A stretch of 25,954 bases of DNA, taken from positions 16,653-42,606 of the forward strand of contig MPNW01001431.1 in assembly GCA_011800805.1 (NCBI GenBank). The letters run 5' to 3'. How positions within the stretch are numbered: position 1 is the stretch's first letter; each line of letters starts with the position of its first letter. The position numbers and the translations under genes are program-made. Source of the stretch: Hirudo medicinalis (taxonomy: Eukaryota > Annelida > Clitellata > Hirudinida > Hirudinidae). Under the pieces are notes generated by a model. It ran no database searches. It saw only the letters and a list, made by a program, of their open reading frames with translations, and was not told the DNA's origin. Of this stretch, positions 10,801 to 17,898 are shown piece by piece.

Positions 10801-11391
10801 TTCTTAAAATAGTATTTCATCTCTACAACAATCTCGACGAATCTCACGAGACAAATATTTGCATATGCAAAGGTTTAGTATGTTTAGTATGTTTAGTATG
10901 TTTAGAGCGAATATTTACGCATTCAAATTGATGATTCAATAGTTTAGTATGCAAACTTTAGATCAACAGTATAAAGCATAGTGTAGACTCATTGCATTGG
11001 AAGGTTAAACATCCAAAAATATTTGGAAAACACACTTTTCAGACAATATAATCATCGTAGCCATCTTAGCTCAGGCATGGTCGGGATGTGCCACTGCACA
11101 CAGGCCTCCAGCAAAGAAACTTTTTTTGGCTTGTGAAGGGGGCTGGACTGGCGGAGGGGCTTATGGGCCTCCACCACCACACTGCACCGTGGCCTCCACA
11201 TCTAAATCCGGCGCTGAATTAGCTCGAAATTAAAAAAATAATCGGACGGACGGACGGAGGGAGGGACAAGAATTGAATTGAAAACTGAAAACAAGCTGAA
11301 CGCACTCACCATTTAAGATTGGCATAAAACCTCTCTTCCCGCCTTGAATTCTCATTAAACTCTCCGGAATTTCAAAGCCTTTACTCAGCAT
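6450..11391 (-). CDS. Putative small multi-exon gene, unrecognised
   Basis: Small segments with splice sites line up in compatible phase on the minus strand: 11391-11310 (ATG, then LSKGFEIPESLMRIQGGK and FMPILN, donor GTGAGT), 10171-10132 (IEKLSSDWLQIV, donor GTGAGC), 9508-9475 (weak; TVLIRTVLVSC), 8984-8919 (LCHVGGRPQRAVDLGKKL and VNAN, donor GTAAGA), 8829-8809 (AKMDQTT, donor GTGAGG; or to 8788 with GTATGT), 7454-7425 (VALEVRASIQ) and a possible end at 6467-6450 (VRGGK, stop). Summed, they make 291 nt in one frame, about 96 residues. I know no family with this sequence. The first, second and fourth segments look most like real exons; the third, sixth and seventh were found by phase search and may be chance. 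It would lie just upstream of Usp on the same strand. Confidence 0.25.
7105..7235. repeat. Compound (ACA)n/(AAT)n/(GAT)n microsatellite
   Basis: Interrupted ACA, ATA and GAT trinucleotides run through this stretch and give a spurious Ile/Thr-rich open frame. Confidence 0.85.
7765..8092. repeat. Long compound trinucleotide microsatellite with a single N
   Basis: The tract passes through (GATGGT)n, (AAT)n, (ACA)n, (GAT)n, (ACT)n and (AAT)n. The N at 7851 suggests a contig join or collapsed repeat. Long Ile/Ser/Val frames on both strands are artefacts. Confidence 0.9.
8230..8432 (-). mobile_element. tRNA-derived SINE with conserved hairpin, full-length copy
   Basis: Read on the minus strand, the head has a pol III A box TGGCCGAATGG (8423-8413) and B box TGTTCGCAACC (8371-8361), at tRNA-like spacing and Leu/Ser-like in the A box. 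A body follows that is shared with copies at 10641, 11953 and 21447: the block CACCGCCAGGGAGCGCCC, then ATAAATGGTAGATCGATT, then a 36-nt hairpin (8296-8261, arms AGTGCCT/AGGCACT), then GATCGG and an A-rich tail. ATCATCG occurs at both ends and may be the target-site duplication. No coding capacity. Mobilisation would need LINE enzymes in trans. Confidence 0.7.
8636..8709. repeat. (GTC/GTT)n microsatellite
   Basis: GTC and GTT triplets are interleaved throughout the tract. Confidence 0.8.
8919..8984 (-). CDS. Candidate exon of the unrecognised gene (22 codons)
   Basis: A pyrimidine-rich acceptor (TTTTTGTCTCTTCAAG) and donor GTAAGA bound a GC-rich 66-nt segment, phase 0 at both ends. It encodes LCHVGGRPQRAVDLGKKL followed by VNAN. 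Base composition differs sharply from the AT-rich flanks. Confidence 0.4.
9094..9140. repeat. (GTC)n(GTT)n microsatellite
   Basis: A GTC run passes directly into a GTT run. Confidence 0.9.
9387..9445 (-). mobile_element. Truncated retroposon 3' end with 13-bp target-site duplication
   Basis: On the minus strand the insert reads AGTCCAAATCATCTTAG, then TTATGCAACGGA, then an (AAAT)n tail. It is flanked by acgaaagaactct (9374-9386) and acgaaagagctct (9446-9458), identical at 12 of 13 bases. The long duplication and A-rich repeated tail are typical of LINE-mediated insertion. A second copy lies at 13942-13998. Confidence 0.7.
9559..9722. mobile_element. Possible fold-back/MITE with internal 55-bp tandem repeat
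   Basis: Imperfect inverted ends GGGCGACATGCCTAGGGGGC (9559-) and, inverted, GGGCTTCGACGCCCGGGG (9722-) bracket a tandem duplication of period 55 (starts 9578 and 9633). Each unit contains the near-palindrome CCAAATTATCATAATTGG. The right flank on the minus strand (CAGAGACGTAGCTGGGGG) resembles hAT ends, but no clean target duplication was found. Confidence 0.35.
9879..9995. mobile_element. hAT-like non-autonomous element, copy 2
   Basis: The element begins CGGTGCCGGATTCAGG and ends GGTAAATCCGGCGCTA. It is bounded by gttctact (9871-9878) and gttctaat (9996-10003), an 8-bp duplication with 7 matches. It is shorter than copy 1, lacking part of the middle, and keeps the CTCCACC blocks. Confidence 0.75.
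10132..10171 (-). CDS. Candidate exon of the unrecognised gene
   Basis: A 40-nt segment lies between TTTAACCGGCAG and GTGAGC and encodes (V)IEKLSSDWLQIV. Its phase matches the exon at 11310-11391. Confidence 0.3.
10641..10774 (+). mobile_element. Hairpin SINE, 5'-truncated copy
   Basis: Starting at TGTTCGCATCCCAGCC, it matches the body of the full-length SINE at 8230-8432, including the 36-nt hairpin at 10716-10751, and ends GATCGGCTAAATATAAAT. No A box lies upstream, so the tRNA head is missing. Confidence 0.7.
10872..10904. repeat. 9-bp tandem repeat (GTTTAGTAT)n
   Basis: Three and a half units of GTTTAGTAT lie in tandem. Confidence 0.8.
11072..11216. mobile_element. hAT-like non-autonomous element, copy 3, damaged left end
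   Basis: It is homologous to copies 1 and 2 (GGTCGGGATGTGCCACTGCA and CTCCACC blocks). The right end CTAAATCCGGCGCTG is intact, while the left lacks about 12 bp of terminal repeat and begins CAGGCATGG, as if deleted between two CAG triplets. Flanks tcttagct (11064-11071) and aattagct (11217-11224) match at 6 of 8 bases. Confidence 0.65.
11310..11391 (-). CDS. Candidate first coding exon of the unrecognised gene
   Basis: An ATG opens 27 codons rich in ordinary protein residues (FEIPESLMRIQGGKRG). The exon ends in phase 1 at a strong GTGAGT donor. Confidence 0.4.
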
Positions 11392-11722
11392 AGGAAAAAT
11401 AATCGTCCTAATAAGAGGAACAACTAATCAATTATCACTAATTAATATTATTATTAGAAAGCCTTCATCGAAAATAAATCATGACAATCACAACTTAGCC
11501 CTAGCGACGGAGTGCATCCTCCTTATAAGCCTGGCTGCCATTCTTGAGAAACGTGCAAGGACATTGGCCATTGTCTTTGCCATCACGAAGTGGTAGAGGC
11601 ATGCACACCTGTGTGGTGTGTGTGCGAGGTGTCTGTGACCAGACTGTGGTGTGTGTGTGTGTTAGTGTAATGCGAATAGTTTTAATTATAGTATGAATAA
11701 ATTATGATAATGACGATTGATA

Positions 11723-11756
11723 AAGTTGCTGTTGTTGTTGTTGTTGTTGTTGTTGT
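11723..11756. repeat. (TTG)n microsatellite
   Basis: About ten TTG/GTT units in tandem. Confidence 0.85.
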
Positions 11757-11806
11757 GAAGACAGAAGAGCAACAATCACGCAGTGGCAAATTAGAATACA
11801 CAGTTG

Positions 11807-11932
11807 AATAATAACAATAACAAATAATAATATTAATAATTATACTAATAATAATAACAATAATAATAATAATAAATAATAATAACAATAATAATAATAA
11901 TAATCGACAATAATAAAAATAATAATAATAAA
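11807..11932. repeat. (AAT)n/(AAC)n compound microsatellite
   Basis: Interrupted AAT and ACA triplets run up to the SINE body and the single N at 11952. Confidence 0.85.
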
Positions 11933-11952
11933 TTGACGTCATATGCATATTN

Positions 11953-12084
11953 CCCAGCCTGCACCGCCAGGGAGCGCCCTGGGGTAGGGGCGCTATATAA
12001 ATGGTAGATCGATTAAAAAGTGCCTTCACATCCCATTGGGATACAAAAGGCACTCAAAATATCGGCTAAATACACAAATACACA
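11953..12084 (+). mobile_element. Hairpin SINE, 5'-truncated copy starting at an N
   Basis: CCCAGCCTGCACCGCCAGGG opens directly after the N at 11952 and runs through the TATATAAATGG segment and the 36-nt hairpin (12019-12054, with inner arms ATCCC/GGGAT) to an ACAAAT-repeat tail. The left truncation may be biological or an assembly join. Confidence 0.7.
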
Positions 12085-12217
12085 AATGTCTTACTCAGCG
12101 TAAGCATGTCATCATACCGAGAATGATTCCATGGCGACAATTCATTCATCATTACGTTATGCTGATGAGCAGTAATGATAATGACATTACCATTACGTCG
12201 TTAATCATAGTTAATAG

Positions 12218-12371
12218 TTATAATGATAATGATAATTATGACAATGATAATAATGATAATAATGATGATAGTGACGTTAATTATGATAATCATGGTGATT
12301 ATAATAATGATAGTTGTGGTGATAATAATAATAAATAATAATAATAATAATAATAATGATGATGATGATAA
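12218..12371. repeat. (GATAAT)n/(AAT)n microsatellite
   Basis: GAT and AAT triplets are mixed, ending in GATGATGATGATAATTACG. Confidence 0.85.
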
Positions 12372-12500
12372 TTACGTAATTAATAATTTTCAATACTTAG
12401 GATACAAATTGTGCAGAAATTGCAATCCATTTACCACTGATGATGATGGCATCACTAAATCGAGTAAATCAAACTCGTGACGAATTATTGTGACAAAGAC

Positions 12501-13189
12501 GTGAAGATGACGACTACTTATTAGTCGATGACGGCGATGACGATGCCGTTGCTGATAACAGGGTCGACTGCCTGCGAAGTCCAAGGTACGTGGTCACAGT
12601 CAGGTATTCAGGTTAGATGGGGGACACGCCAAACAAACCCCGATCTTAAAAAGGACGTCAGCTGCCGAATTTGTCGATGCGAAGAAGAGGAAGAATAATA
12701 ATAAAAAGGAGACATTGAACAAGAAAAGGAAAAAGAAGAGGAAGAAGATGGATGGATCCTCAGATCAGATCGCTAAAGTTATTCGCTGCATTCAGTTAAC
12801 GTTTCGTACATTTGTGCAATTTAATTTCTCGTCCGATGATTTAATATGCTTCTAAAGCTTCGCTGGATTCCTCAATTGCCAGATTCTTGTTTAAAAACTA
12901 AGTTCAAATACTCAACTGTGCCTGTGAAACAAATCGTATTTTGATGGAGAGGAGGAAGAGGAAGAATAATAATAAAAAGGAGAAAATGAACAAGAAAAAG
13001 AAGAGGAAGAAGAAGAAGAGGAGCTTCCAAATGGGGTTTCCTCTGCATCATCTTAAAAATGATTTTAAGTGACATGGAATTGTCACTGAAATGATAAAGA
13101 TGACGACTACGCTGTCGACGACGGTGATGACGATGCTGATAACAAGGTGACTGCCTGCAAAGTCCAAGGTACATGACCGCAGTCAGGTC
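12501..13189. repeat. Local duplicated blocks in changed spacing
   Basis: Block a (12501-12606) resembles a' (13095-13189): both run GATGACGACTAC..GATGACGATG..CTGATAACA..GACTGCCTGC..AAGTCCAAGGTAC..CAGTCAGGT. Purine-rich block b (12681-12750) resembles b' (12951-13020), sharing AGGAAGAATAATAATAAAAA. The order is a-b-b'-a' with all blocks in the same direction, so this is not one simple tandem copy. No gene was recognised. Confidence 0.6.
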
Positions 13190-13930
13190 CTACAAATCAT
13201 CATCAATCTTGGTACACATTAAAAGTACACATATTATAATTAACAAGCTTAATCAGCTGACATAATAAATTGCTTATTATCACCATTATTAAGGATTTAT
13301 TAAGGGATTATTAGTTATTTATTAATTCTTATTTCATTTATTCATGCGTATATCATTTTTAAATTTTTTTTTCCAACGAACAATTTGCCGCCCACAATTC
13401 ACGGAGACAAAAACAAAGATGGAATGTAATTTTAGATGACATTAAAATATGATTCCTCCACTTCAAATTAATCATTTATTTGCAAATGTGTCAAAATTCG
13501 CAAAATGTTAAGAACCGTGGACACTCATTTTTGTCTTGAGACACCTCTGGTGACTTGGGTAGATGGCAATAGATTCCTCACAGTATTTGCATCAAATGCC
13601 GATTTACGAACAGGTGTCGAAGGAATTCCAGTTTTCCAATTTTCCAGTTTTTTGGAACGGGATTTGGTTGTTGTTATGCTGTGCAGGGCTTGAGGAAGTG
13701 CCCCATGCGAGGGGTTGAAGGAGCAGCGGGTTGGAGTTCCCACCATTGATTAATGTTACGCCTTAGAAATGCCTTTGTTATTAAAATGACCTTTTTACCC
13801 TGGTTGACTAATATCGTATTGGTTTTACTTTAAGCTTTGTGTCTACAACATATTAGTATTTTTAACGATATACTCCAGCCATGCTTGCATAATTACGCGT
13901 AACTCATATAAATATATAACCACAATATAG
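13190..13930. other. Gene-free AT-rich stretch
   Basis: Overlapping 60-70-codon frames on both strands at 13505-13746 show no family motifs and no splice context. Nothing else was recognised. Confidence 0.4.
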
Positions 13931-13941
13931 ACTTGGCCGAG

Positions 13942-13998
13942 GCTAAGTCCAAATCATCTTAGTTATGCAACGGAATAAAATAAATAAATAAATCAATC
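13942..13998 (+). mobile_element. Truncated retroposon 3' end, second copy
   Basis: AAGTCCAAATCATCTTAG, then TTATGCAACGGA and an (ATAA)n tail match the insert at 9387-9445. GGCCGAG occurs on both sides (13935-13941 and 13999-14005) as a probable short target-site duplication. Confidence 0.6.
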
Positions 13999-14022
13999 GG
14001 CCGAGTTTATGTTATGTCATGC

Positions 14023-14163
14023 TATTCTTAATTGGAAGTCATGGAGCTGGAATAAGAAGCGGTGTGAGATCCATTTGTGATTGAGTCGACGCTTGTTTAG
14101 CGCCTTTTCATAGAGTTCGGCGGATTGATACATCGAACCAATCTGGCAACGCAATGGATGAAT
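14023..14163. repeat. Dispersed repeat, unclassified, copy 1
   Basis: TATTCTTAATTGGA, GAGCTGGAATAAGA and CGGATTGATACATCGAACCA are shared with 17762-17898 in the same orientation. Open frames over it differ between copies, so it is probably non-coding. Confidence 0.6.
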
Positions 14164-14291
14164 AACAACTCCAGACACCTCTATCGGAGAGAAGGACTGA
14201 TCAATAAATTCAAGCAAACACGAACAACAATATTACAATAACAGAAATATTACGAAATAACAGAAACAAATTCTCAGTTCCAAATTCAATA

Positions 14292-14297
14292 TTTATT
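14292..14297 (-). terminator. Poly(A) signal of the ubiquitin gene
   Basis: AATAAA on the minus strand lies 80 nt past the ubiquitin stop codon, a normal distance for a 3' UTR end. Confidence 0.5.
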
Positions 14298-14376
14298 GAG
14301 AATAAATCAATAAGCCGAATGAAAAGGAATTATACCTATTTCATTCGAAAATCCAAACAGTATTTCCAACATAAAG

Positions 14377-14436
14377 TTAGAAACCGCCCCTAAGACGAAG
14401 GACCAAATGGAGTGTAGACTCCTTCTGGATGTTGTA
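14377..14436 (-). CDS. Ubiquitin C-terminal end, probably polyubiquitin, cut by an assembly gap
   Basis: The minus strand from the gap edge reads YNIQKESTLHLVLRLRGG, then Phe and TAA. The 18 residues match ubiquitin positions 59-76 exactly, including Lys63 and the terminal Gly-Gly that is conjugated to substrates. A single extra residue after Gly76 before the stop is the hallmark of the last unit of a polyubiquitin precursor; ribosomal-protein fusions would continue with a long basic tail. The remaining residues of this unit and any further 228-bp units must lie in the gap at 14437-15151; the sequence beyond the gap is a GAT microsatellite with no ubiquitin. Polyubiquitin is cleaved by deubiquitinases to free ubiquitin. 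A processed pseudogene cannot be excluded from 60 bp. Confidence 0.85.
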   Translation of the reverse strand, partial: YNIQKESTLHLVLRLRGGF

Positions 14437-15151
14437 NNNNNNNNNNNNNNNNNNNNNNNNNNNNNNNNNNNNNNNNNNNNNNNNNNNNNNNNNNNNNNNN
14501 NNNNNNNNNNNNNNNNNNNNNNNNNNNNNNNNNNNNNNNNNNNNNNNNNNNNNNNNNNNNNNNNNNNNNNNNNNNNNNNNNNNNNNNNNNNNNNNNNNNN
14601 NNNNNNNNNNNNNNNNNNNNNNNNNNNNNNNNNNNNNNNNNNNNNNNNNNNNNNNNNNNNNNNNNNNNNNNNNNNNNNNNNNNNNNNNNNNNNNNNNNNN
14701 NNNNNNNNNNNNNNNNNNNNNNNNNNNNNNNNNNNNNNNNNNNNNNNNNNNNNNNNNNNNNNNNNNNNNNNNNNNNNNNNNNNNNNNNNNNNNNNNNNNN
14801 NNNNNNNNNNNNNNNNNNNNNNNNNNNNNNNNNNNNNNNNNNNNNNNNNNNNNNNNNNNNNNNNNNNNNNNNNNNNNNNNNNNNNNNNNNNNNNNNNNNN
14901 NNNNNNNNNNNNNNNNNNNNNNNNNNNNNNNNNNNNNNNNNNNNNNNNNNNNNNNNNNNNNNNNNNNNNNNNNNNNNNNNNNNNNNNNNNNNNNNNNNNN
15001 NNNNNNNNNNNNNNNNNNNNNNNNNNNNNNNNNNNNNNNNNNNNNNNNNNNNNNNNNNNNNNNNNNNNNNNNNNNNNNNNNNNNNNNNNNNNNNNNNNNN
15101 NNNNNNNNNNNNNNNNNNNNNNNNNNNNNNNNNNNNNNNNNNNNNNNNNNN
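14437..15151. other. Assembly gap (715 N)
   Basis: All bases are N. It begins inside a ubiquitin coding unit and ends at a GAT/GGT microsatellite. The length may be an estimate. Open frames drawn across it have no meaning. Confidence 0.99.
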
Positions 15152-15224
15152 AATGATGATGTTGATGATGATGATGGTGGTGGTGATATTGATGATGTTG
15201 ATGATGATGATGGTGGTGGTAATG
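15152..15224. repeat. (GAT)n/(GGT)n microsatellite at the gap edge
   Basis: GATGATGTTGATGATGATGA-type triplets produce spurious Asp/Gly and His frames. Confidence 0.9.
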
Positions 15225-15364
15225 AAAGTGGAGAAGAAAGAGTGATGTGTTCCTGTTCCCAGGCTCAACGTGTTTCTGGGCATGCAAAATTTGTGTCAAA
15301 ACCGTGCCTTGGCGTGTCCTTGCATAACATTAAGTGCTCTGCCATCTAACCACCATCTCTAAAG

Positions 15365-15533
15365 CCATCATCATCATCATCTTCATCACCACCATCACCA
15401 TCATAATCATCATCGTCGTCGTCATCATCATCATCGTCATCGTCATCATCATCATCATCCCCACCACCATCACTATCATCATCATCATCATATCCTGCTC
15501 TACCAATACCAACATCATATTCATCATCATCAA
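15365..15533. repeat. (CAT)n microsatellite
   Basis: CAT/CGT/CAC triplets are interrupted by short unique sequence. Poly-Met and poly-Ile frames across it are artefacts. Confidence 0.9.
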
Positions 15534-15542
15534 CGCAATAAA

Positions 15543-15544
<2 letters not shown>

Positions 15545-15582
<38 letters not shown>

Positions 15583-15596
15583 CTAATGATAATAAC

Positions 15597-15636
<40 letters not shown>

Positions 15637-15644
15637 TAATAATG
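15545..15644. repeat. (AAT)n microsatellite
   Basis: Two long AAT runs are separated by AAACTAATGATAATAAC. Confidence 0.9.
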
Positions 15645-15772
15645 GTTGTGGGTGTTCCGAGTGGGCAGGGGATCATTTCACTCGACTTCAATGAAGGTCG
15701 TAAAAGTGGGTGACGACGTTGCTATTGACGACCATTGGCATTCCGGGATCCTCTGATCACACCCGACTGGAG

Positions 15773-15928
15773 GATTGATTGATTGATGGATGGATGGTTG
15801 GATGGATGGATGGTTGGATGGATGGATGGATGGATGGATGGGTGGATGGATGGATGGATGGATGGATGGATGGATGGATGGATGGTTGGATGGATGGATG
15901 GATGGATGGATGGATGGTCGGATAGATG
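15773..15928. repeat. (GGAT)n tetranucleotide repeat
   Basis: About 38 GGAT/GATG units include GGTT and GGGT variants. The minus strand reads as Pro-Ser-Ile-His repeats, a product of the 4-bp period. Confidence 0.95.
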
Positions 15929-16215
15929 AACAACACTGCTTCATCGAGTTGTAGTAAGTTGTACATGCGCTACAGAAATTGAGTTTCTGATAAGCCTGCT
16001 CAAATTCCTACCAAAAAAGTACTCTTCGAGTGAATTATGCTCTTCATTATGTTCCCAATAATTCACTCCTTTTAAATCACTCCCCACAATTCACTCCTTG
16101 AATTTCTCATTGAAAAAGATGTGTTCAAGAGTTAAACTATGTTTGAAGTGGAATTTGAAGCTTCAAATTGAAGATATCCATCTCTCTATCATCAATCCAA
16201 GTATAAGGATCTGCC
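15929..16215. other. Gene-free spacer upstream of the SUR-like exons
   Basis: No exon, RNA gene or family repeat was recognised. The expected preceding SUR exon was not found here. Confidence 0.4.
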
Positions 16216-16217
16216 AA

Positions 16218-16248
<31 letters not shown>

Positions 16249-16273
16249 ATCAATCAATCAATCAATCAATCAA
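16216..16273. repeat. (AATA)n(CAAT)n repeat
   Basis: Tetranucleotides AATA then CAAT run up to 18 bp before the SUR-like exon. Confidence 0.9.
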
Positions 16274-16290
16274 TTCGTCATCATCATCAG

Positions 16291-16443
16291 GACGGAGACA
16301 TGGTGTCGGTATCAGAGTTCTTCTCCCACGGCTACGTCTTATCCGTGGTGATGCTCCTCTGCTGCATTCTCAATAGCACCTTCCTCCAGGCTGGAAATTA
16401 CATCGTCATCAGGGAAGGTGTCAGGATCAGAGGTGCCCTGCAG
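16291..16443 (+). CDS. SUR-like exon (51 codons)
   Basis: The acceptor is CATCATCAG and the donor GTGATT. It encodes a hydrophobic helix followed by the STFLQA and RGALQ motifs; both ends are in phase 0. Confidence 0.75.
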
Positions 16444-17725
16444 GTGATTGAATGGTATGATTGAAATGGTTTGATTGAATAGTGTGATTGAATTGTGTGG
16501 TTGAATCGCGTGATTGAATGGTGTGATTGAATGGTGCGATTGAAATGGTTTGATTGAAATGGTTAGCTTGAATAGTGTGATTGAAATGGTGTGATTGAAT
16601 CGTGTGATTGAAAGGTGTGATTGAATCGTGTTATTGAATGGTGTGATTGAATCGTGTGATTGAATGGTGTGATTGAATCGTGTGATTGAATCGTGTGATT
16701 GAATCGTGTGATTGGATTTCGTGGAACGACTGTAATTCGATTTCTGTTGGTTTAATTGAAGATTTAAAATGTAGGTCAAATAACAATGATAATTATATTA
16801 TTACTGTAGGTTAAATATTCAATAATAATAATAATAATAACAACAACAATAATAATAATAATAATAATAATAATGACATTAATAATATATTATTATATAA
16901 TAATAATAATGACATTAATAATATATTATTATATAATAATAATAATGTAATTATTTTTACAACGACATTGTTTTTGTGGCTTAAATAAATACTTTTTCCG
17001 ATACACGTGACCATGCATCATGAATAATTAATCGCCTCATTATAATACAATTATAATAATGATAATTATATCTCCTCACCGATAAGCTGCTCATGTACGG
17101 TAAGGTACTGACATTGTCCTTGTGGAACTTTGCCTCGAAGGCCATGACCAACTCCAGGGTCACAAGTCTCGTGTCCACAGACGCCAACAACATCCTCTTC
17201 TGCTCTTGTGTCTTCCACTTCATTTGGCTCCTCCCACTAAAGGTAGGTCACCAATGATGACGACGACGATGGTGATTGGTTAATAGTAGTGACCCAGATT
17301 TGTGGTGTTGATATATTTTTGAGGGTTTCGTCAAAATTCAATGAGTCATCAGGACTTGACACCATACTTCTCTTCATATTTTAATGTATTTTTGTGGAAC
17401 ATGACAATCACAGACCTGCGCCATGTGATGGAAGGGGGGAGGGGCTATGTTCAACCTAGCAACAACAACAACAAATAGGGGACATAATTGTTGTATCAGA
17501 AATACTATTTAGTCAAAAGTTGTAACATCAACAACATCAACAACGTGGTTGCCAGCAACATTTTCACGAGCATTTTTCAACAGGCATTTTCAGTGGTTCT
17601 AAAAATTCTATTCGACGTAAGGAAACCCCAAGTCGTACTCCGAGTTTCCTACATGTGTTGTGCGCACTTAAATCTTCCACTCAATTTCCTGTCACAGGTG
17701 TTTTTTGCCATCTGTTTGATATCGG
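16291..17725 (+). CDS. Sulfonylurea-receptor-like ABCC transporter, orphan membrane-domain exons
   Basis: Four phase-compatible plus-strand exons: 16291-16443, 17087-17242, 17584-17616 and 17698-17725. The first encodes SEFFSHGYVLSVVMLLCCIL, NSTFLQAGNYIVI and GVRIRGALQ; the second LLMYGKVLTL, VTSLVSTDANNILF and FHFIWLLPLK; the last two add AFSVVLKILFD and VFFAICLISG. The order matches the first ABC membrane domain (TMD1) of ABCC8/ABCC9: the TFLQA-Y-I-G-RGAL signature, the coupling segment with a LVSTDANN-like motif, and the next helix. These proteins pair with Kir6 channels. Confidence is high for exons 1-2 and moderate for the mini-exons. The N-terminal region, both nucleotide-binding domains and TMD2 are not visible on either side, and TTC7 converges from the right. 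It may be a pseudogene, a partial duplication, or an assembly misjoin. Confidence 0.65.
16444..16718. repeat. 13-bp minisatellite starting at a splice donor
   Basis: About 21 units of GTGTGATTGAATS, some 14 bp long. The first unit overlaps the donor of the SUR-like exon. A 146-codon minus-strand frame across it is a by-product of the period. Confidence 0.9.
16818..16947. repeat. (AAT)n microsatellite with a 36-bp tandem duplication
   Basis: AAT and ACA units precede a 36-bp duplicated unit (GACATTAATAATATATTATT...) starting at 16875 and 16911, rich in self-complementary AT sequence. Confidence 0.85.
17087..17242 (+). CDS. SUR-like exon (52 codons)
   Basis: It begins after ACCGATAAG and ends at the donor GTAGGT. 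Joined to the previous exon it gives RGALQLLMYGKVL, with no insertion against SUR spacing. High GC relative to flanks. Confidence 0.7.
17584..17616 (+). CDS. Probable SUR-like mini-exon (11 codons)
   Basis: TTTTTCAACAG precedes and GTAAGG follows a 33-nt segment encoding AFSVVLKILFD, continuing the membrane helix after LLPLK. Confidence 0.4.
17698..17725 (+). CDS. Possible SUR-like mini-exon (28 nt)
   Basis: TTTCCTGTCACAG precedes VFFAICLIS, and a weak donor GTAAAA follows. The hydrophobic sequence fits the next ABCC helix, but the segment is short. Confidence 0.25.
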
Positions 17726-17761
17726 GTAAAACAACATCAACAACAACAAGTTAAGTTAAGT

Positions 17762-17898
17762 TATTCTTAATTGGACGTCTTGCAGCTGGAATAAGACAGA
17801 TCCATCTGATGAACGAGTCAAACGCTTGCCTAGAGCCCCTGCCATCGAATTTGGCGGATTGATACATCGAACCAATCTGACACGACAATGGATAAATA
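17762..17898. repeat. Dispersed repeat, unclassified, copy 2
   Basis: It shares TATTCTTAATTGGA, CAGCTGGAATAAGA and GGCGGATTGATACATCGAAC with 14023-14163. Confidence 0.6.

Noticed and set aside
13505..13746. Overlapping 62-73-codon frames on both strands
   Set aside because: No recognisable motif, no splice context and no supporting neighbours.
14307..15349. Open frames of 250-330 codons spanning the gap
   Set aside because: They are made almost wholly of N; only the ubiquitin tail at the left edge is real.
15678..15966. Pro-Ser-Ile-His repeat protein
   Set aside because: It is the translation of a (GGAT)n tetranucleotide array, and two minus-strand frames give similar peptides.
16339..16779. 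146-codon repetitive open frame on the minus strand
   Set aside because: It translates the antisense of a real exon followed by a 13-bp minisatellite.
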